This document shows, piece by piece, positions 31,615 through 39,496 of a stretch of 41,606 nt of DNA. A program made the translations under genes and the position numbers. The notes under the pieces are model-generated. The model worked only from the letters and a program-made list of their open reading frames with translations, did not search any database and was not told where the DNA came from. The stretch's first letter is position 1, and each line of letters starts with the position of its first letter. The stretch is from Sphingomonas sp. 67-36. Its GTDB lineage: Bacteria; Pseudomonadota; Alphaproteobacteria; Sphingomonadales; Sphingomonadaceae. The stretch covers positions 1 to 41,606 of the forward strand of contig MKSU01000029.1 of assembly GCA_001897375.1 (NCBI GenBank), in the 5' to 3' direction.

Positions 31615-32694
31615 ATGTCCACCATCGTCCCCGTCGCCGGCCCTGTCCCGGCGCGCCTCGGCATATCCACATTCGAGCGGTATCTGACGCTATGGATTGC
31701 GCTCTGCATCATCGCCGGGATCGGGCTAGGGTCGTTGCTGCCAAACGTGTTCGCGCGCGTAGCCGCGGCCGAGGTCGCCCGCGTCAACCTGGTCGTCGCC
31801 GCGTTGATCTGGCTAATGATCATTCCGATGCTGCTCAAGATCGACTTCGGCGCGCTCGGGTCCGTCCGCCAACACTGGAAGGGGGTGGGCGTTACCCTGT
31901 TCATCAATTGGGCGGTCAAGCCGTTCTCGATGGCGGCGCTCGGCACGGTCTTCATCGGCTATCTGTTCGCGCCGCTGCTGCCGGCCGGGGAAGGACCGTC
32001 CTACATCGCCGGGCTGATCCTGCTCGCCGCCGCGCCCTGCACGGCGATGGTGTTCGTCTGGTCGAATCTTTGCGACGGCGAGCCGACCTACACCCTCAGC
32101 CAAGTCGCGCTGAACGACGTGCTGATGGTCTTCCTGTTCGCACCGCTGGTCGCGCTGCTGCTCGGCGTCGCCGCGATCACGGTGCCGTGGGATACGCTGC
32201 TGCTCTCCGTCGTCCTTTACATCGTCGTGCCGGTGACCGTCGCCCAAATGATCCGGCGCGGGGTGCTGTCGAGCGGGGGCAAGCCCGCGCTCGATCGGCT
32301 GCTCGCACGCCTCGGGCCGGTGTCGCTGGTCGCGCTGCTCGCGACGCTGGTGCTGCTGTTCGGATTCCAGGGCGAGCAAATCATCGCGCAACCGTTCGTG
32401 ATCGGGCTCCTCGCTGTGCCGATCCTCATCCAGGTCTATCTGAACGCCGGGTTGGCCTACTGGCTGTCGCGCCGGTTCGGGGTCGCGTGGTGCGTCGCCG
32501 CGCCGGCTGCGCTGATCGGCGCGTCCAACTTTTTCGAGCTGGCGGTCGCCGCGGCTATCTCGCTGTTCGGGTTGAAGTCGGGCGCGGCGCTGGCGACGGT
32601 CGTCGGGGTGCTGGTCGAGGTGCCGGTGATGCTCTCGGTGGTGTCAATCGTGAAGCGGTCACGCGGCTGGTATGAGCAAGGCGCGCCCGCATGA
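31615..32694 (+). CDS. arsB/acr3: ACR3-type arsenite efflux permease
   Basis: The 359-residue protein has about ten transmembrane helices. It carries the ACR3 signatures LIWLMIIPMLLKIDFG, LLAAAPCTAMVFVWSNLCDG (with the catalytic cysteine) and SQVALNDVLMV, and ends with a conserved GASNFFELAVAAAI. It exports arsenite. CAGGGA precedes the ATG. Confidence 0.96.
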   Translation: MSTIVPVAGPVPARLGISTFERYLTLWIALCIIAGIGLGSLLPNVFARVAAAEVARVNLVVAALIWLMIIPMLLKIDFGALGSVRQHWKGVGVTLFINWAVKPFSMAALGTVFIGYLFAPLLPAGEGPSYIAGLILLAAAPCTAMVFVWSNLCDGEPTYTLSQVALNDVLMVFLFAPLVALLLGVAAITVPWDTLLLSVVLYIVVPVTVAQMIRRGVLSSGGKPALDRLLARLGPVSLVALLATLVLLFGFQGEQIIAQPFVIGLLAVPILIQVYLNAGLAYWLSRRFGVAWCVAAPAALIGASNFFELAVAAAISLFGLKSGAALATVVGVLVEVPVMLSVVSIVKRSRGWYEQGAPA

Positions 32695-32905
32695 CGGGGT
32701 TGCGGAGCCGGCGGCTCGATCTCGCCGACATGCGCGAGCTTCACGATGCCCTTGCCACGCCAGACCTGCCTGTCGCTGATCTGGCGAAACCCGGACGCGT
32801 ATTCTTCCGATTCTGAGATAACGCCGGCCTAGTTGGCTTTGCGGGACTTGAAAGGGGAAGGGGCCGATCGGCTGCCTCGTCAAGCTGCTCTGATCTCTAC
32901 CAAAG
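32691..32905 (+). pseudogene. GNAT acetyltransferase remnant (ArsN2-like)
   Basis: From ATG 32691, overlapping the acr3 stop, the frame reads RSRRLDLADMRELHDALATP, DLPVADLAKPG and VFFRF, then a TGA at 32814-32816, then in the same frame DNAGLVGFAGLE. Sequence resembling the next part (EGADRLPRQAAL) continues in another frame and then ends. This is the first third of a GNAT protein of the kind often placed last in ars operons, broken by a nonsense codon, a shift and a 3' deletion. Confidence 0.7.
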
Positions 32906-32908
32906 CCG

Positions 32909-32946
32909 CGCAGTGACACTTCACCGCCGGGTAAAGTGTCACTGCG
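32909..32946. repeat. 13-bp inverted repeat
   Basis: CGCAGTGACACTT (32909-32921) and AAGTGTCACTGCG (32934-32946) are perfect complements around a 12-base spacer. The site lies between the GNAT remnant and the winged-helix gene at 33012. It could be an operator or recombination site; there is no T-run. Confidence 0.85.
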
Positions 32947-33011
32947 ACTCAACTGCCGAACAAGCGAGATAGGGGATTCACAAAGGCGCCTTGGCGTGCT
33001 TGTTATGTTCC

Positions 33012-33554
33012 ATGGAGCAGCTGGACCTTCTCGGCGTCTTTGAGAGCAGCAGCGGCGACGCCGCGCCGCTTGATCGGCCGGCGCTTGTCGAGCGGCTCAC
33101 CGCCATCTCCGCCCGTCCGCGCTTCGCCTTCTTCGTGCTCGATCTGATCGCCAAGGCCAGCGGGGCGTCGGGAAGCGTCGGGCCCTATGTCGTGGAGGAT
33201 GACCAGGCGCTGCCGGTGCGTGACTGGCTCTGCGACGCGATCATCGCCGTCTCTGGGCGCGAGCCAAAGCGTCTCGCGGTCGCCGCGCAGGTTCGCCGCG
33301 ACCTCGACCGGCGCGCGGTCCTGCCGCGTGACCCCAGTGCGGCGCAGGCGATGATCGACACCGAAGTTCGGGGGAGGCTGCGACAGTCCGGCCGGTCTAA
33401 CATCAGCCGCGCGGTGTCCGATCTCGTCCGTGCCGGCCTCGTCCGCCGCCATTATCAGGGCTATGCCGTCGACCATCACAACCGCGGCGCCCAGCGCCAG
33501 GCGGTCTATCAGGTCACCGACCTCGCGCGCCGCGCTCTCGCGGACGCCGCTTAG
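33012..33554 (+). CDS. winged-helix (MarR-like) DNA-binding protein
   Basis: The 180-residue protein starts MEQLDLLGVFESSSG. It is helical and acidic at the N-terminus, and its C-terminal half has SGRSNISRAVSDLVRAGLVRRHYQ followed by QRQAVYQVTDLARRAL, a winged helix with a wing. A TTG at 32991 could add seven residues. The long inverted repeat 66 bp upstream is a plausible binding site. Family and target are not known. Confidence 0.65.
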   Translation: MEQLDLLGVFESSSGDAAPLDRPALVERLTAISARPRFAFFVLDLIAKASGASGSVGPYVVEDDQALPVRDWLCDAIIAVSGREPKRLAVAAQVRRDLDRRAVLPRDPSAAQAMIDTEVRGRLRQSGRSNISRAVSDLVRAGLVRRHYQGYAVDHHNRGAQRQAVYQVTDLARRALADAA

Positions 33555-33557
33555 CGA

Positions 33558-33950
33558 TTACACGCCGTTATGGCGCCACAACTTCGCCGGGCTCTCGCCG
33601 AAACGCGCGCGGAATGAGCGACTGAAATGGCTGCGATCGACAAAGCCCGACAAGCTCGTCGTTTCGAGCAGCTGGCGCGCACGCTCCAGCCTGAGCGCCA
33701 TGACGAAATCCATCGGTGTGGTTCCCGTCGCGAGCTTGAAAGCCTTGGCGCACGAAAAGCGCTTCATACCGATCGGGTCGGCAAGCCGCGCGACACTATA
33801 GTATTTCGCGCGCGTTTGCGCTACGATCTTGGTCACACGCTGCGCCAGTTCTGAGTCGGTCAAGACTGATCTGCTTGGCCGACTGTCAAGATTAAGAACG
33901 GTGCTCGTCGTGCCCGAGCCGACGTCTTTCTGTCTGTGGAAAGATGCGCG
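33558..33950 (-). pseudogene. decayed AraC-family regulator
   Basis: The C-terminal half reads as an AraC DNA-binding domain: AKAFKLATGTTPMDFVMALRLERARQLL and GFVDRSHFSRSFRARFGESPAKL. Between LLETTSLS and GFVD the usual helix (IAEIALAC-like, about eight residues) is absent, which would destroy the second helix-turn-helix. There is no good ATG; the frame is open without a start back to about 33950, next to an insertion-sequence end. An annotated 101-residue protein from TTG 33863 is possible but probably not functional. Confidence 0.65.
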
Positions 33951-33998
33951 ATTTTACATAAGATATATTATCGGTCTAGTCGGTTGTAAGCGCTAAGT

Positions 33999-34033
33999 AC
34001 AAATGGCACCAGCCCGCTAGACATAAATGGCAC
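33999..34033 (+). repeat. paired AAATGGCAC direct repeats at the left end of an insertion sequence
   Basis: ACAAATGGCAC (33999-34009) and ATAAATGGCAC (34023-34033) stand 24 bp apart just upstream of the transposase gene. They look like terminal transposase-binding repeats. No inverse copy is found after the transposase gene, so the right end appears lost. Confidence 0.55.
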
Positions 34034-34098
34034 TCTGCGGTGCTATCGGTGGGTCGCCGGTGTCAATAGCCGTTCTCGGCAACGAGGACGCGCATTGT

Positions 34099-35512
34099 AT
34101 GACGGTGCTGGCGATGAGTGCTGCTGAGATCACCCGCTTCGACACGCTGATGCGGCTCGACCGCGGCGAGATCCGGGTCGCGGACGCGATGGAGCTGCTC
34201 GGCCTTGCGAGGCGGCAGGTGTACCGGCTGCTGGGCCGACTTCGAGAGGACGGCGCTAGCGGCCTGGTGTCGCGCAAGCGAGGACGCCCGAGCAACCGGC
34301 GCTACAGCGACGCCTTCCGCGCCGAGGTGGTCACGCTGGTGCGCGAGCACTACGCCGACTTCGGACCGACGCTGGCGCGCGAGTACCTCGCCGAGCGCCA
34401 CGGTATCGGGCTGTCGTGCGAGACCCTGCGGCGCATCATGCTGGAAGCCGGGCTGTGGCAGGACCGTGCGGCCAAGCGCCCTCGCCCGTACCAGCCGCGC
34501 TATCGGCGCGACTGCCGCGGCGAGCTCGTCCAGGTCGACGGCTCCAAGCACTGGTGGTTCGAGGGCCGCGGTCCGCAATGCACGCTCCTGGTCTTCATCG
34601 ACGATGCCACCAGCGAGCTAATGCACCTCGGGATGGTCGAGAGCGAGAGCACCTTCTCGTACATGCGCGCGACGAGGACCTACCTCGAGCGGCACGGCAA
34701 GCCGGTGGCCTTCTACACCGACAAGCACAGCGCCTTCCGCAACAACACGGCCTCGGCGAAAGGCGACGGCATGACCCACCTTGGCCGCGCACTGGACCGG
34801 CTCGACATCGAGCTCATTTGCGCGAACTCGCCATAGGCAAAGGAATGCAACGCTGCAGGATCGCCTGGTCAAGGCGATGCGGCTACACCGCATCTCCACC
34901 GTCGACCAAGCCAACGCCTTCCTCCCCTCCTACATGGCAAAGCACAACCGTCGGTTCGCCAAGGCGCCGTTCGACCCGCGCGACCTTCACCGGCCGCTTG
35001 CCATCCACGAAGACCTGGAGGCGGAGCTGGTGTGGCGCGAGCAGCGCACCGTCACCGGCGCCCTTACGTTGCACTACAACAAGGCGATGTTCATCCTGGA
35101 GCCCTCGCCTGCGGCACAGGCGATCGCGCGCAAGAAGGTGGACGTGTGCGAGTACCCGGACGGTCGGCTCGAGATCCAGCACGAGGGCACGGCCCTACCC
35201 TATCGCATGTTCGACAAGATGCGCCGGGTGAACCAGGCTGCTGTGGTCGACAACAAGCACCTCGACGCTGCCTTGGCGCTCGCACACGCCATCCAGCAGG
35301 TGCAGCCGCATCACGCGAAGCGCAATAACAACGAACCAGCCCGCACCGCTCAGACGGCCGGCGTATTCAAGGGCCCCTCGCCCGTGCCCCCTGGGCCGAA
35401 GCTGGACCGCCGCAAACTGGGCGATCAGCGCCTGGAGCGAGGCCCTCGCCTCTCCAACGACGAACTCGTCGCGCGCGGCCTGGGCGAGTATGTCCGCCAG
35501 CACACAGAATGA
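34099..35512 (+). pseudogene. broken DDE transposase (ISNCY/ISPlu15-like)
   Basis: The N-terminal part has a helix-turn-helix (RVADAMELLGLARRQVYRLL) and the integrase core with the first two acidic residues (LVQVDGSKHWWFEG and VAFYTDKHSAFRNN). After ELICANSP the frame hits TAG at 34834. The C-terminal part resumes in another frame as NATLQDRLVKAMRLH and runs to 35512. Compared with the expected SPQAKGRVERxNATLQ, about 17 bases are missing. They would have encoded the segment with the third catalytic residue, so the element cannot transpose by itself. Confidence 0.85.
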
Positions 35513-35574
35513 CCGGGAGCTGCGCCTGCCGGCGTCTTAAAAAACGATGGTATCTTGGGACAACCTGACAACGA

Positions 35575-36120
35575 TCAGTCCGGGATCAGTGCCCAACCGC
35601 GTATTTGCAACGTCGCCATCGTCGTAAGCGCCGACACGTCGATTTCGACGGCCTTGTCGACCGTGGCTGGGGCGATCTCATTTCCGACCAAAGCTTGGCT
35701 ACACACCCGAATGGATACGCCTGCTCGCTTCAGCGCCGCTGTGAGGGCAAAATTGGGGTTCCTGGCGGCACCGGTTTTCGTCGCATATGCCCTGTCTTCG
35801 ACAATAATCGGCGTCGCCGGACCGTGGACGATCACGACCACGTCTCCCCGTGCTGGTCGCACGCCGTCCGCGCCAAGCAAATTGAGGAACCGTGCGACCT
35901 TCTCCAGCGAAGGATTGACCTTGTCGGGGGATGACGCCGCCTTCGTCACGCTGAACAGCACGCGATATCGCAGCGAGTGGTCTGGCCGCTCCATTGCGCC
36001 TTCGATCGGCGTGATCTTGCCATAACCGGCAATCACTAACTGTTGAGCGGTGACGCCCGCCGACACGGCACTACTCATGATGGCTAGGCATCCTGCAACC
36101 GCAATAGTGGGAAGCCGCAT
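35575..36120 (-). CDS. exported DsrE-family protein
   Basis: The 181-residue precursor has a signal peptide (MRLPTIAVAGCLAIMSSAVSA). The mature part has VLFSVTKAASSPDKVNPSLE, ARGDVVVIVHGPATPIIV and a late VRVC-like SIRVCSQALVGN, the conserved cysteine position of DsrE/DsrF proteins. These handle protein-bound persulfide. It closes the minus-strand part of the sulfide cluster. Confidence 0.8.
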   Translation of the reverse strand: MRLPTIAVAGCLAIMSSAVSAGVTAQQLVIAGYGKITPIEGAMERPDHSLRYRVLFSVTKAASSPDKVNPSLEKVARFLNLLGADGVRPARGDVVVIVHGPATPIIVEDRAYATKTGAARNPNFALTAALKRAGVSIRVCSQALVGNEIAPATVDKAVEIDVSALTTMATLQIRGWALIPD

Positions 36121-36148
36121 CTAGTTTTTCCTTCTGCAACCGAAATGA

Positions 36149-36559
36149 TTATCCGACCCTCGCAAATACGGCTGCGCCGATGTTTTGCGGCCGCGCGACA
36201 GCCATCGCCCCGCGCGCTCGCGCCGGACGGGGAGCGGGCGGTGTCTCCTCCACTGCTAGATCGTCGGCACCGAACATCGCTTCGAGCGTACGCACGCAAA
36301 GCGCAGCCGCGTCATCGGCAAGCCGGTAGTGGACCTGCTTGGCTTCACGTCTCGTCTTCACCAGATCGGCGCGGCGCAGCTCGGCAAGCTGCTGGCTGAG
36401 GGCCGGTTGTGTCACGCCGGTAGCAGCCTCTATTTCCGCTACCTGACGCTCACCGCCGAGTAGATAGGACAGGATCATGAGGCGCTGAGGTTGAGCGAAC
36501 ACGCGCAGCTTCTCGACCGCCGTGTCCGCAATCGCGCGGGACTGATGGATCGCCGTCAT
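36149..36559 (-). CDS. BigR/SqrR-like ArsR-family repressor lacking the usual cysteines
   Basis: The 136-residue winged-helix protein reads EKLRVFAQPQRLMILSYLLGG, then TGVTQPALSQQLAELRRADL. The layout is that of BigR, which senses persulfide through two cysteines. Here the first cysteine position is serine (MILSYLL) and the second falls in AMFGADD without cysteine; the only cysteine is in AALCVRTLEAMF. A 40-residue Pro/Ala/Arg tail follows. It overlaps the peroxiredoxin gene by 4 bp and likely controls the divergent sulfide operon. Confidence 0.85.
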   Translation of the reverse strand: MTAIHQSRAIADTAVEKLRVFAQPQRLMILSYLLGGERQVAEIEAATGVTQPALSQQLAELRRADLVKTRREAKQVHYRLADDAAALCVRTLEAMFGADDLAVEETPPAPRPARARGAMAVARPQNIGAAVFARVG

Positions 36560-37179
36560 CGATCGGCCTTCAACTGATGAAACCAGTCGGGACCGGCGCT
36601 GCCCGGTAAGGCAGGCGGAAGAAGGACGTCATCACCCGGCTGCCAGTCGGCCGGCGTATAGGCTTGTCCATCGGCCGTTCGCTGCAATGCTCTCACCGTG
36701 CGGAGCATCTCGTCGACCGATCGCCCGACGTTCATGGGATACCAGTTGAGCGCACGAATGATGCCCTCGGGATCGATGAAATAGGTCGCGCGGACGGCTG
36801 AGGCGTCACCAGCCTCCTCATCGAGCATGCCATAGGCGTAACCCACCGCCATCGACGGATCTTCCACGACCGGGAACGGCACCTCTACGCCGAAGACATC
36901 CTTGATCGCGCGCAACCAGGCGACATGCGAATACAGGCTGTCGACCGACAACCCGAGCAAGACGCAGTCCAGCTCTTCGAATTGCGGTGCGGCCTTCGCC
37001 AAAGCCACGAACTCGCTGGTGCAGACCGGCGTAAAATCGGCCGGATGCGAGAAGAATACGATCCAGCGACCACGATACTGATCGAGCGTCATTTCGCCCT
37101 GCGTCGTGCGGGCCGTAAAATTCGGGGCCGCGTCCCCAATACGCAACGAGCGCGGTGCGTCTGCATCCATCGTTTCCAT
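36556..37179 (-). CDS. 1-Cys peroxiredoxin (Prx6-like)
   Basis: The 207-residue protein has FFSHPADFTPVCTSEFVALA with the peroxidatic Cys53, then LGLSVDSLYSHVAWLRAI and RATYFIDPEGIIRALNWYP, plus the long C-terminal extension of Prx6-type enzymes. It would reduce peroxides or polysulfide-derived oxidants in the cytoplasm. It starts 85 bp from the divergent dioxygenase gene and is the first gene of the minus-strand transcript. Confidence 0.92.
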   Translation of the reverse strand: METMDADAPRSLRIGDAAPNFTARTTQGEMTLDQYRGRWIVFFSHPADFTPVCTSEFVALAKAAPQFEELDCVLLGLSVDSLYSHVAWLRAIKDVFGVEVPFPVVEDPSMAVGYAYGMLDEEAGDASAVRATYFIDPEGIIRALNWYPMNVGRSVDEMLRTVRALQRTADGQAYTPADWQPGDDVLLPPALPGSAGPDWFHQLKADR

Positions 37180-37205
37180 GTCTTCCAGATGGCACGGGGC
37201 GCCCG

Positions 37206-37234
37206 TTGACGCAAGTAAGTTACATGACTACATA
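37206..37234 (+). promoter_or_regulatory. promoter of the sulfide-oxidation operon
   Basis: TTGACG (37206-37211), a 17-bp spacer and TACATA (37229-37234) form a good sigma-70 promoter 30 bp before the first gene. The A/T-rich interval is shared with the divergent peroxiredoxin-repressor transcript, so the repressor probably binds here. Confidence 0.7.
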
Positions 37235-37263
37235 AACCGTGAAACCGATAAACGGAGGCGATC

Positions 37264-38181
37264 ATGGAATCGGCTTTGAACGAGGCAATTGCGCAGATTG
37301 AACGTGCGAAGGCGGCGGAAGCGCCGGTTGTTCACTCGTTCTTCGATGAGCCGACCAACACCGCGACCTACGTCGTCTGGGATCCTGCCACGCGGAAAGC
37401 AGCGGTTGTCGACAGTGTCCTGAATTTCGACGCTGCGGCCGGTCGGACCAAGACGGCGTCGGCGGACGCGGTAATCGCTTATGTGCGGGAGCACGGCCTT
37501 TCGGTCGACTGGCTGCTCGAGACCCACGCCCATGCCGATCACCTTTCTGCGGCGCCCTACCTGCAAAAGGCGCTGAGCGGTCAGCTCGCGATCGGCCGCG
37601 AGATCATCCGCGTGCAGAACGTCTTCGGCAAGATTTTCAACGCCGGCACCGACTTCGAGCGCGACGGCTCCGAGTTCGACCGCCTGTTCGACGATGGCGA
37701 CCGTTTTGCGATCGGCAACATCGAGGCCATCGCGCTGCATGTGCCGGGGCACACCCCCGCCGATATGGCCTATATCATTGGCGACGCGGTCTTCACCGGC
37801 GATACCCTTTTCATGCCGGATTACGGCACCGCACGCGCGGATTTCCCTGGTGGTGATGCGCGCCAGCTATTCCGCTCGATCCGCCGACTGATGCAGTTGC
37901 CCGACGAGACGCGGCTGTTCCTGTGCCACGACTACAAGGCAGCGGGGCGCGACCAGTATGTCTGGGAGACGACCGTGGGCGCGCAGCGCGTCGGCAACGT
38001 CCATGTCCATGAAGGGGTGGACGAAGACGACTTCGTCGCGATGCGCACCAGTCGCGATGCCACCTTGTCGATGCCCAAGCTCATCCTGCCATCGGTGCAG
38101 GTGAACATGCGCGGCGGCCATCTGCCGGAGCCGGAAGCCAACGGCACCCGCTACCTCAAGATCCCATTGGATGCGCTGTGA
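37264..38181 (+). CDS. blh: metallo-beta-lactamase-fold persulfide dioxygenase (Blh/ETHE1-like)
   Basis: The 305-residue protein has the metal-binding THAHADH motif (87-93), HVPGHTPADMAYIIGDAVFTG with further ligands, and LFLCHDY near residue 220. It matches the ETHE1/Blh group that oxidises glutathione persulfide to sulfite with O2 and Fe2+. AACGGAGG gives a strong ribosome-binding site. It leads an operon with tightly overlapping genes. Confidence 0.92.
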   Translation: MESALNEAIAQIERAKAAEAPVVHSFFDEPTNTATYVVWDPATRKAAVVDSVLNFDAAAGRTKTASADAVIAYVREHGLSVDWLLETHAHADHLSAAPYLQKALSGQLAIGREIIRVQNVFGKIFNAGTDFERDGSEFDRLFDDGDRFAIGNIEAIALHVPGHTPADMAYIIGDAVFTGDTLFMPDYGTARADFPGGDARQLFRSIRRLMQLPDETRLFLCHDYKAAGRDQYVWETTVGAQRVGNVHVHEGVDEDDFVAMRTSRDATLSMPKLILPSVQVNMRGGHLPEPEANGTRYLKIPLDAL

Positions 38182-38618
38182 TGCCCGGATTTTCCAAAGC
38201 CATGCCGCTTCCCGGCTTCATCGGTGGCCTGATGATCGGTGTCGCTGCGGCGATCATGTTGCTGGGCAACGGCCGCATCGCCGGGGTCAGCGGCATGTTC
38301 GCGCATTTCCTCGGCCTGTCCGAAGGGGGGGCGCCCTGGATGATGGCACTCCTGTTCACAGTGGGGCTGCCCCTGGGCGCAGCGCTTGCTGCGGCCAATC
38401 TGAGTGTGGAAGCCCGCTTCCCGACATCCCTTGGGCTGATCGTCGTCGCCGGGCTGATCGTCGGGATCGGTACGCGGCTCGGCGCGGGATGCACCAGCGG
38501 TCACGGCGTCTGCGGCCTGTCGCGCCTGTCGCCGCGGTCCATCGTCGCGACCGGTACGTTCATGGCGACCGGTATCGCCATCGTGACCCTCATGCGCCTG
38601 GCGGGGGTGACGCTGTGA
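38181..38618 (+). CDS. YeeE/YedE-family transporter, N-terminal half
   Basis: The 145-residue protein has four hydrophobic segments and the conserved GIGTRLGAGCTSGHGVCGLSR with two cysteines, a mark of YeeE/YedE permeases that take up thiosulfate or sulfur compounds. It overlaps the previous stop (TGATG). The C-terminal half is encoded by the next gene. Confidence 0.9.
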   Translation: MPGFSKAMPLPGFIGGLMIGVAAAIMLLGNGRIAGVSGMFAHFLGLSEGGAPWMMALLFTVGLPLGAALAAANLSVEARFPTSLGLIVVAGLIVGIGTRLGAGCTSGHGVCGLSRLSPRSIVATGTFMATGIAIVTLMRLAGVTL

Positions 38619-39043
38619 TGCGCCAAGGCATCCTCTCGCTCGTGAGCGGCACGCTGTTCGGCGCCGGCCTCGCCGTTTCAGGCATGATCGATCCTGCGCG
38701 GGTGCGGGCGTTTCTCGACGTCGCCGGTGCCTGGGACCCGACCCTAGCTTTCGTCATGGCCGGGGCAATCCTGCCGATGGCGATAGCCTGGCTCGTCGTG
38801 CGCCGGCGCTCCACGCCAATCATAGCCGAGCAATTCCATACGCCCGCCACGTTGCCGATCGACGCGCGTCTGATCGGCGGTGCCGCCCTGTTCGGCATAG
38901 GCTGGGGCCTTGTCGGCCTCTGTCCAGGCCCTGCCATCGCCGCGCTGGCAATCCAGCCTGCACCCGCGCTGCTCTTCATCGCCGCGATGGCGCTGGGCGC
39001 AGCCATCCACCGCTTCGCACTTACCCCACGCCGTTCGGCGTGA
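38618..39043 (+). CDS. YeeE/YedE-family transporter, C-terminal half (DUF6691-like)
   Basis: The 141-residue membrane protein has GTLFGAGLAVSGMIDPARV near the start and LFGIGWGLVGLCPGPAIAAL with its cysteine later. It is the partner of the preceding half-transporter, and the two ORFs overlap by one base (TGATG). Two-subunit YeeE pairs of this sort are common beside BigR/Blh. Confidence 0.88.
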   Translation: MRQGILSLVSGTLFGAGLAVSGMIDPARVRAFLDVAGAWDPTLAFVMAGAILPMAIAWLVVRRRSTPIIAEQFHTPATLPIDARLIGGAALFGIGWGLVGLCPGPAIAALAIQPAPALLFIAAMALGAAIHRFALTPRRSA

Positions 39044-39061
39044 CCGGACAGGAGACGTCAC

Positions 39062-39496
39062 ATGGCCTTCAAGAAGATCACACCGTCCTTCTCGGCTGCT
39101 CCCCAGCTCACCCGGGATGACGTCGCTGCTGCCGCGCAGGCGGGATACCGCTCGATCATTTCGAGCCGGCCCGACGGCGAGGAGCCGGGGCAGCCAAGCG
39201 CGCGGGACATGGCCCGGATGGCCGAAGAACATGGTCTTGCGTTCGCCCATGTCCCGATCGTGCCGGGCAAGGCGACCGATGCAGATGCCGATCGGATGAA
39301 GGAAGCGCTGACCGCGCTGCCGGGACCGACGCTCGGCTTTTGCCGAAGTGGTACGCGGGCGGCCACCCTTTGGGCACTGGCGGAGGCGGACCAAAGCGAT
39401 CCTGCAACGATCATCGGTCAGGCCAAGACAGCCGGATACGACCTCGCCGATCTGAAGCCGGCGCTTGCCCGCCGGTCTAAGAGGACCAGCAAATGA
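39062..39496 (+). CDS. DUF442 / TIGR01244-type sulfur-transferase-like phosphatase
   Basis: The 144-residue protein has AGYRSIISSRPDGEEPGQPS and the signature loop LGFCRSGTRAATLWAL, a cysteine-loop like that of dual-specificity phosphatases and rhodaneses. In many bacteria this domain is fused to the N-terminus of Blh; here it is a separate gene. It overlaps the next gene by 4 bp. Confidence 0.9.
   Translation: MAFKKITPSFSAAPQLTRDDVAAAAQAGYRSIISSRPDGEEPGQPSARDMARMAEEHGLAFAHVPIVPGKATDADADRMKEALTALPGPTLGFCRSGTRAATLWALAEADQSDPATIIGQAKTAGYDLADLKPALARRSKRTSK

Noticed and set aside
35513-35574. Right terminal repeat of the insertion sequence
   Set aside because: No inverse copy of the AAATGGCAC repeat follows the transposase gene, so no end or target duplication can be placed.
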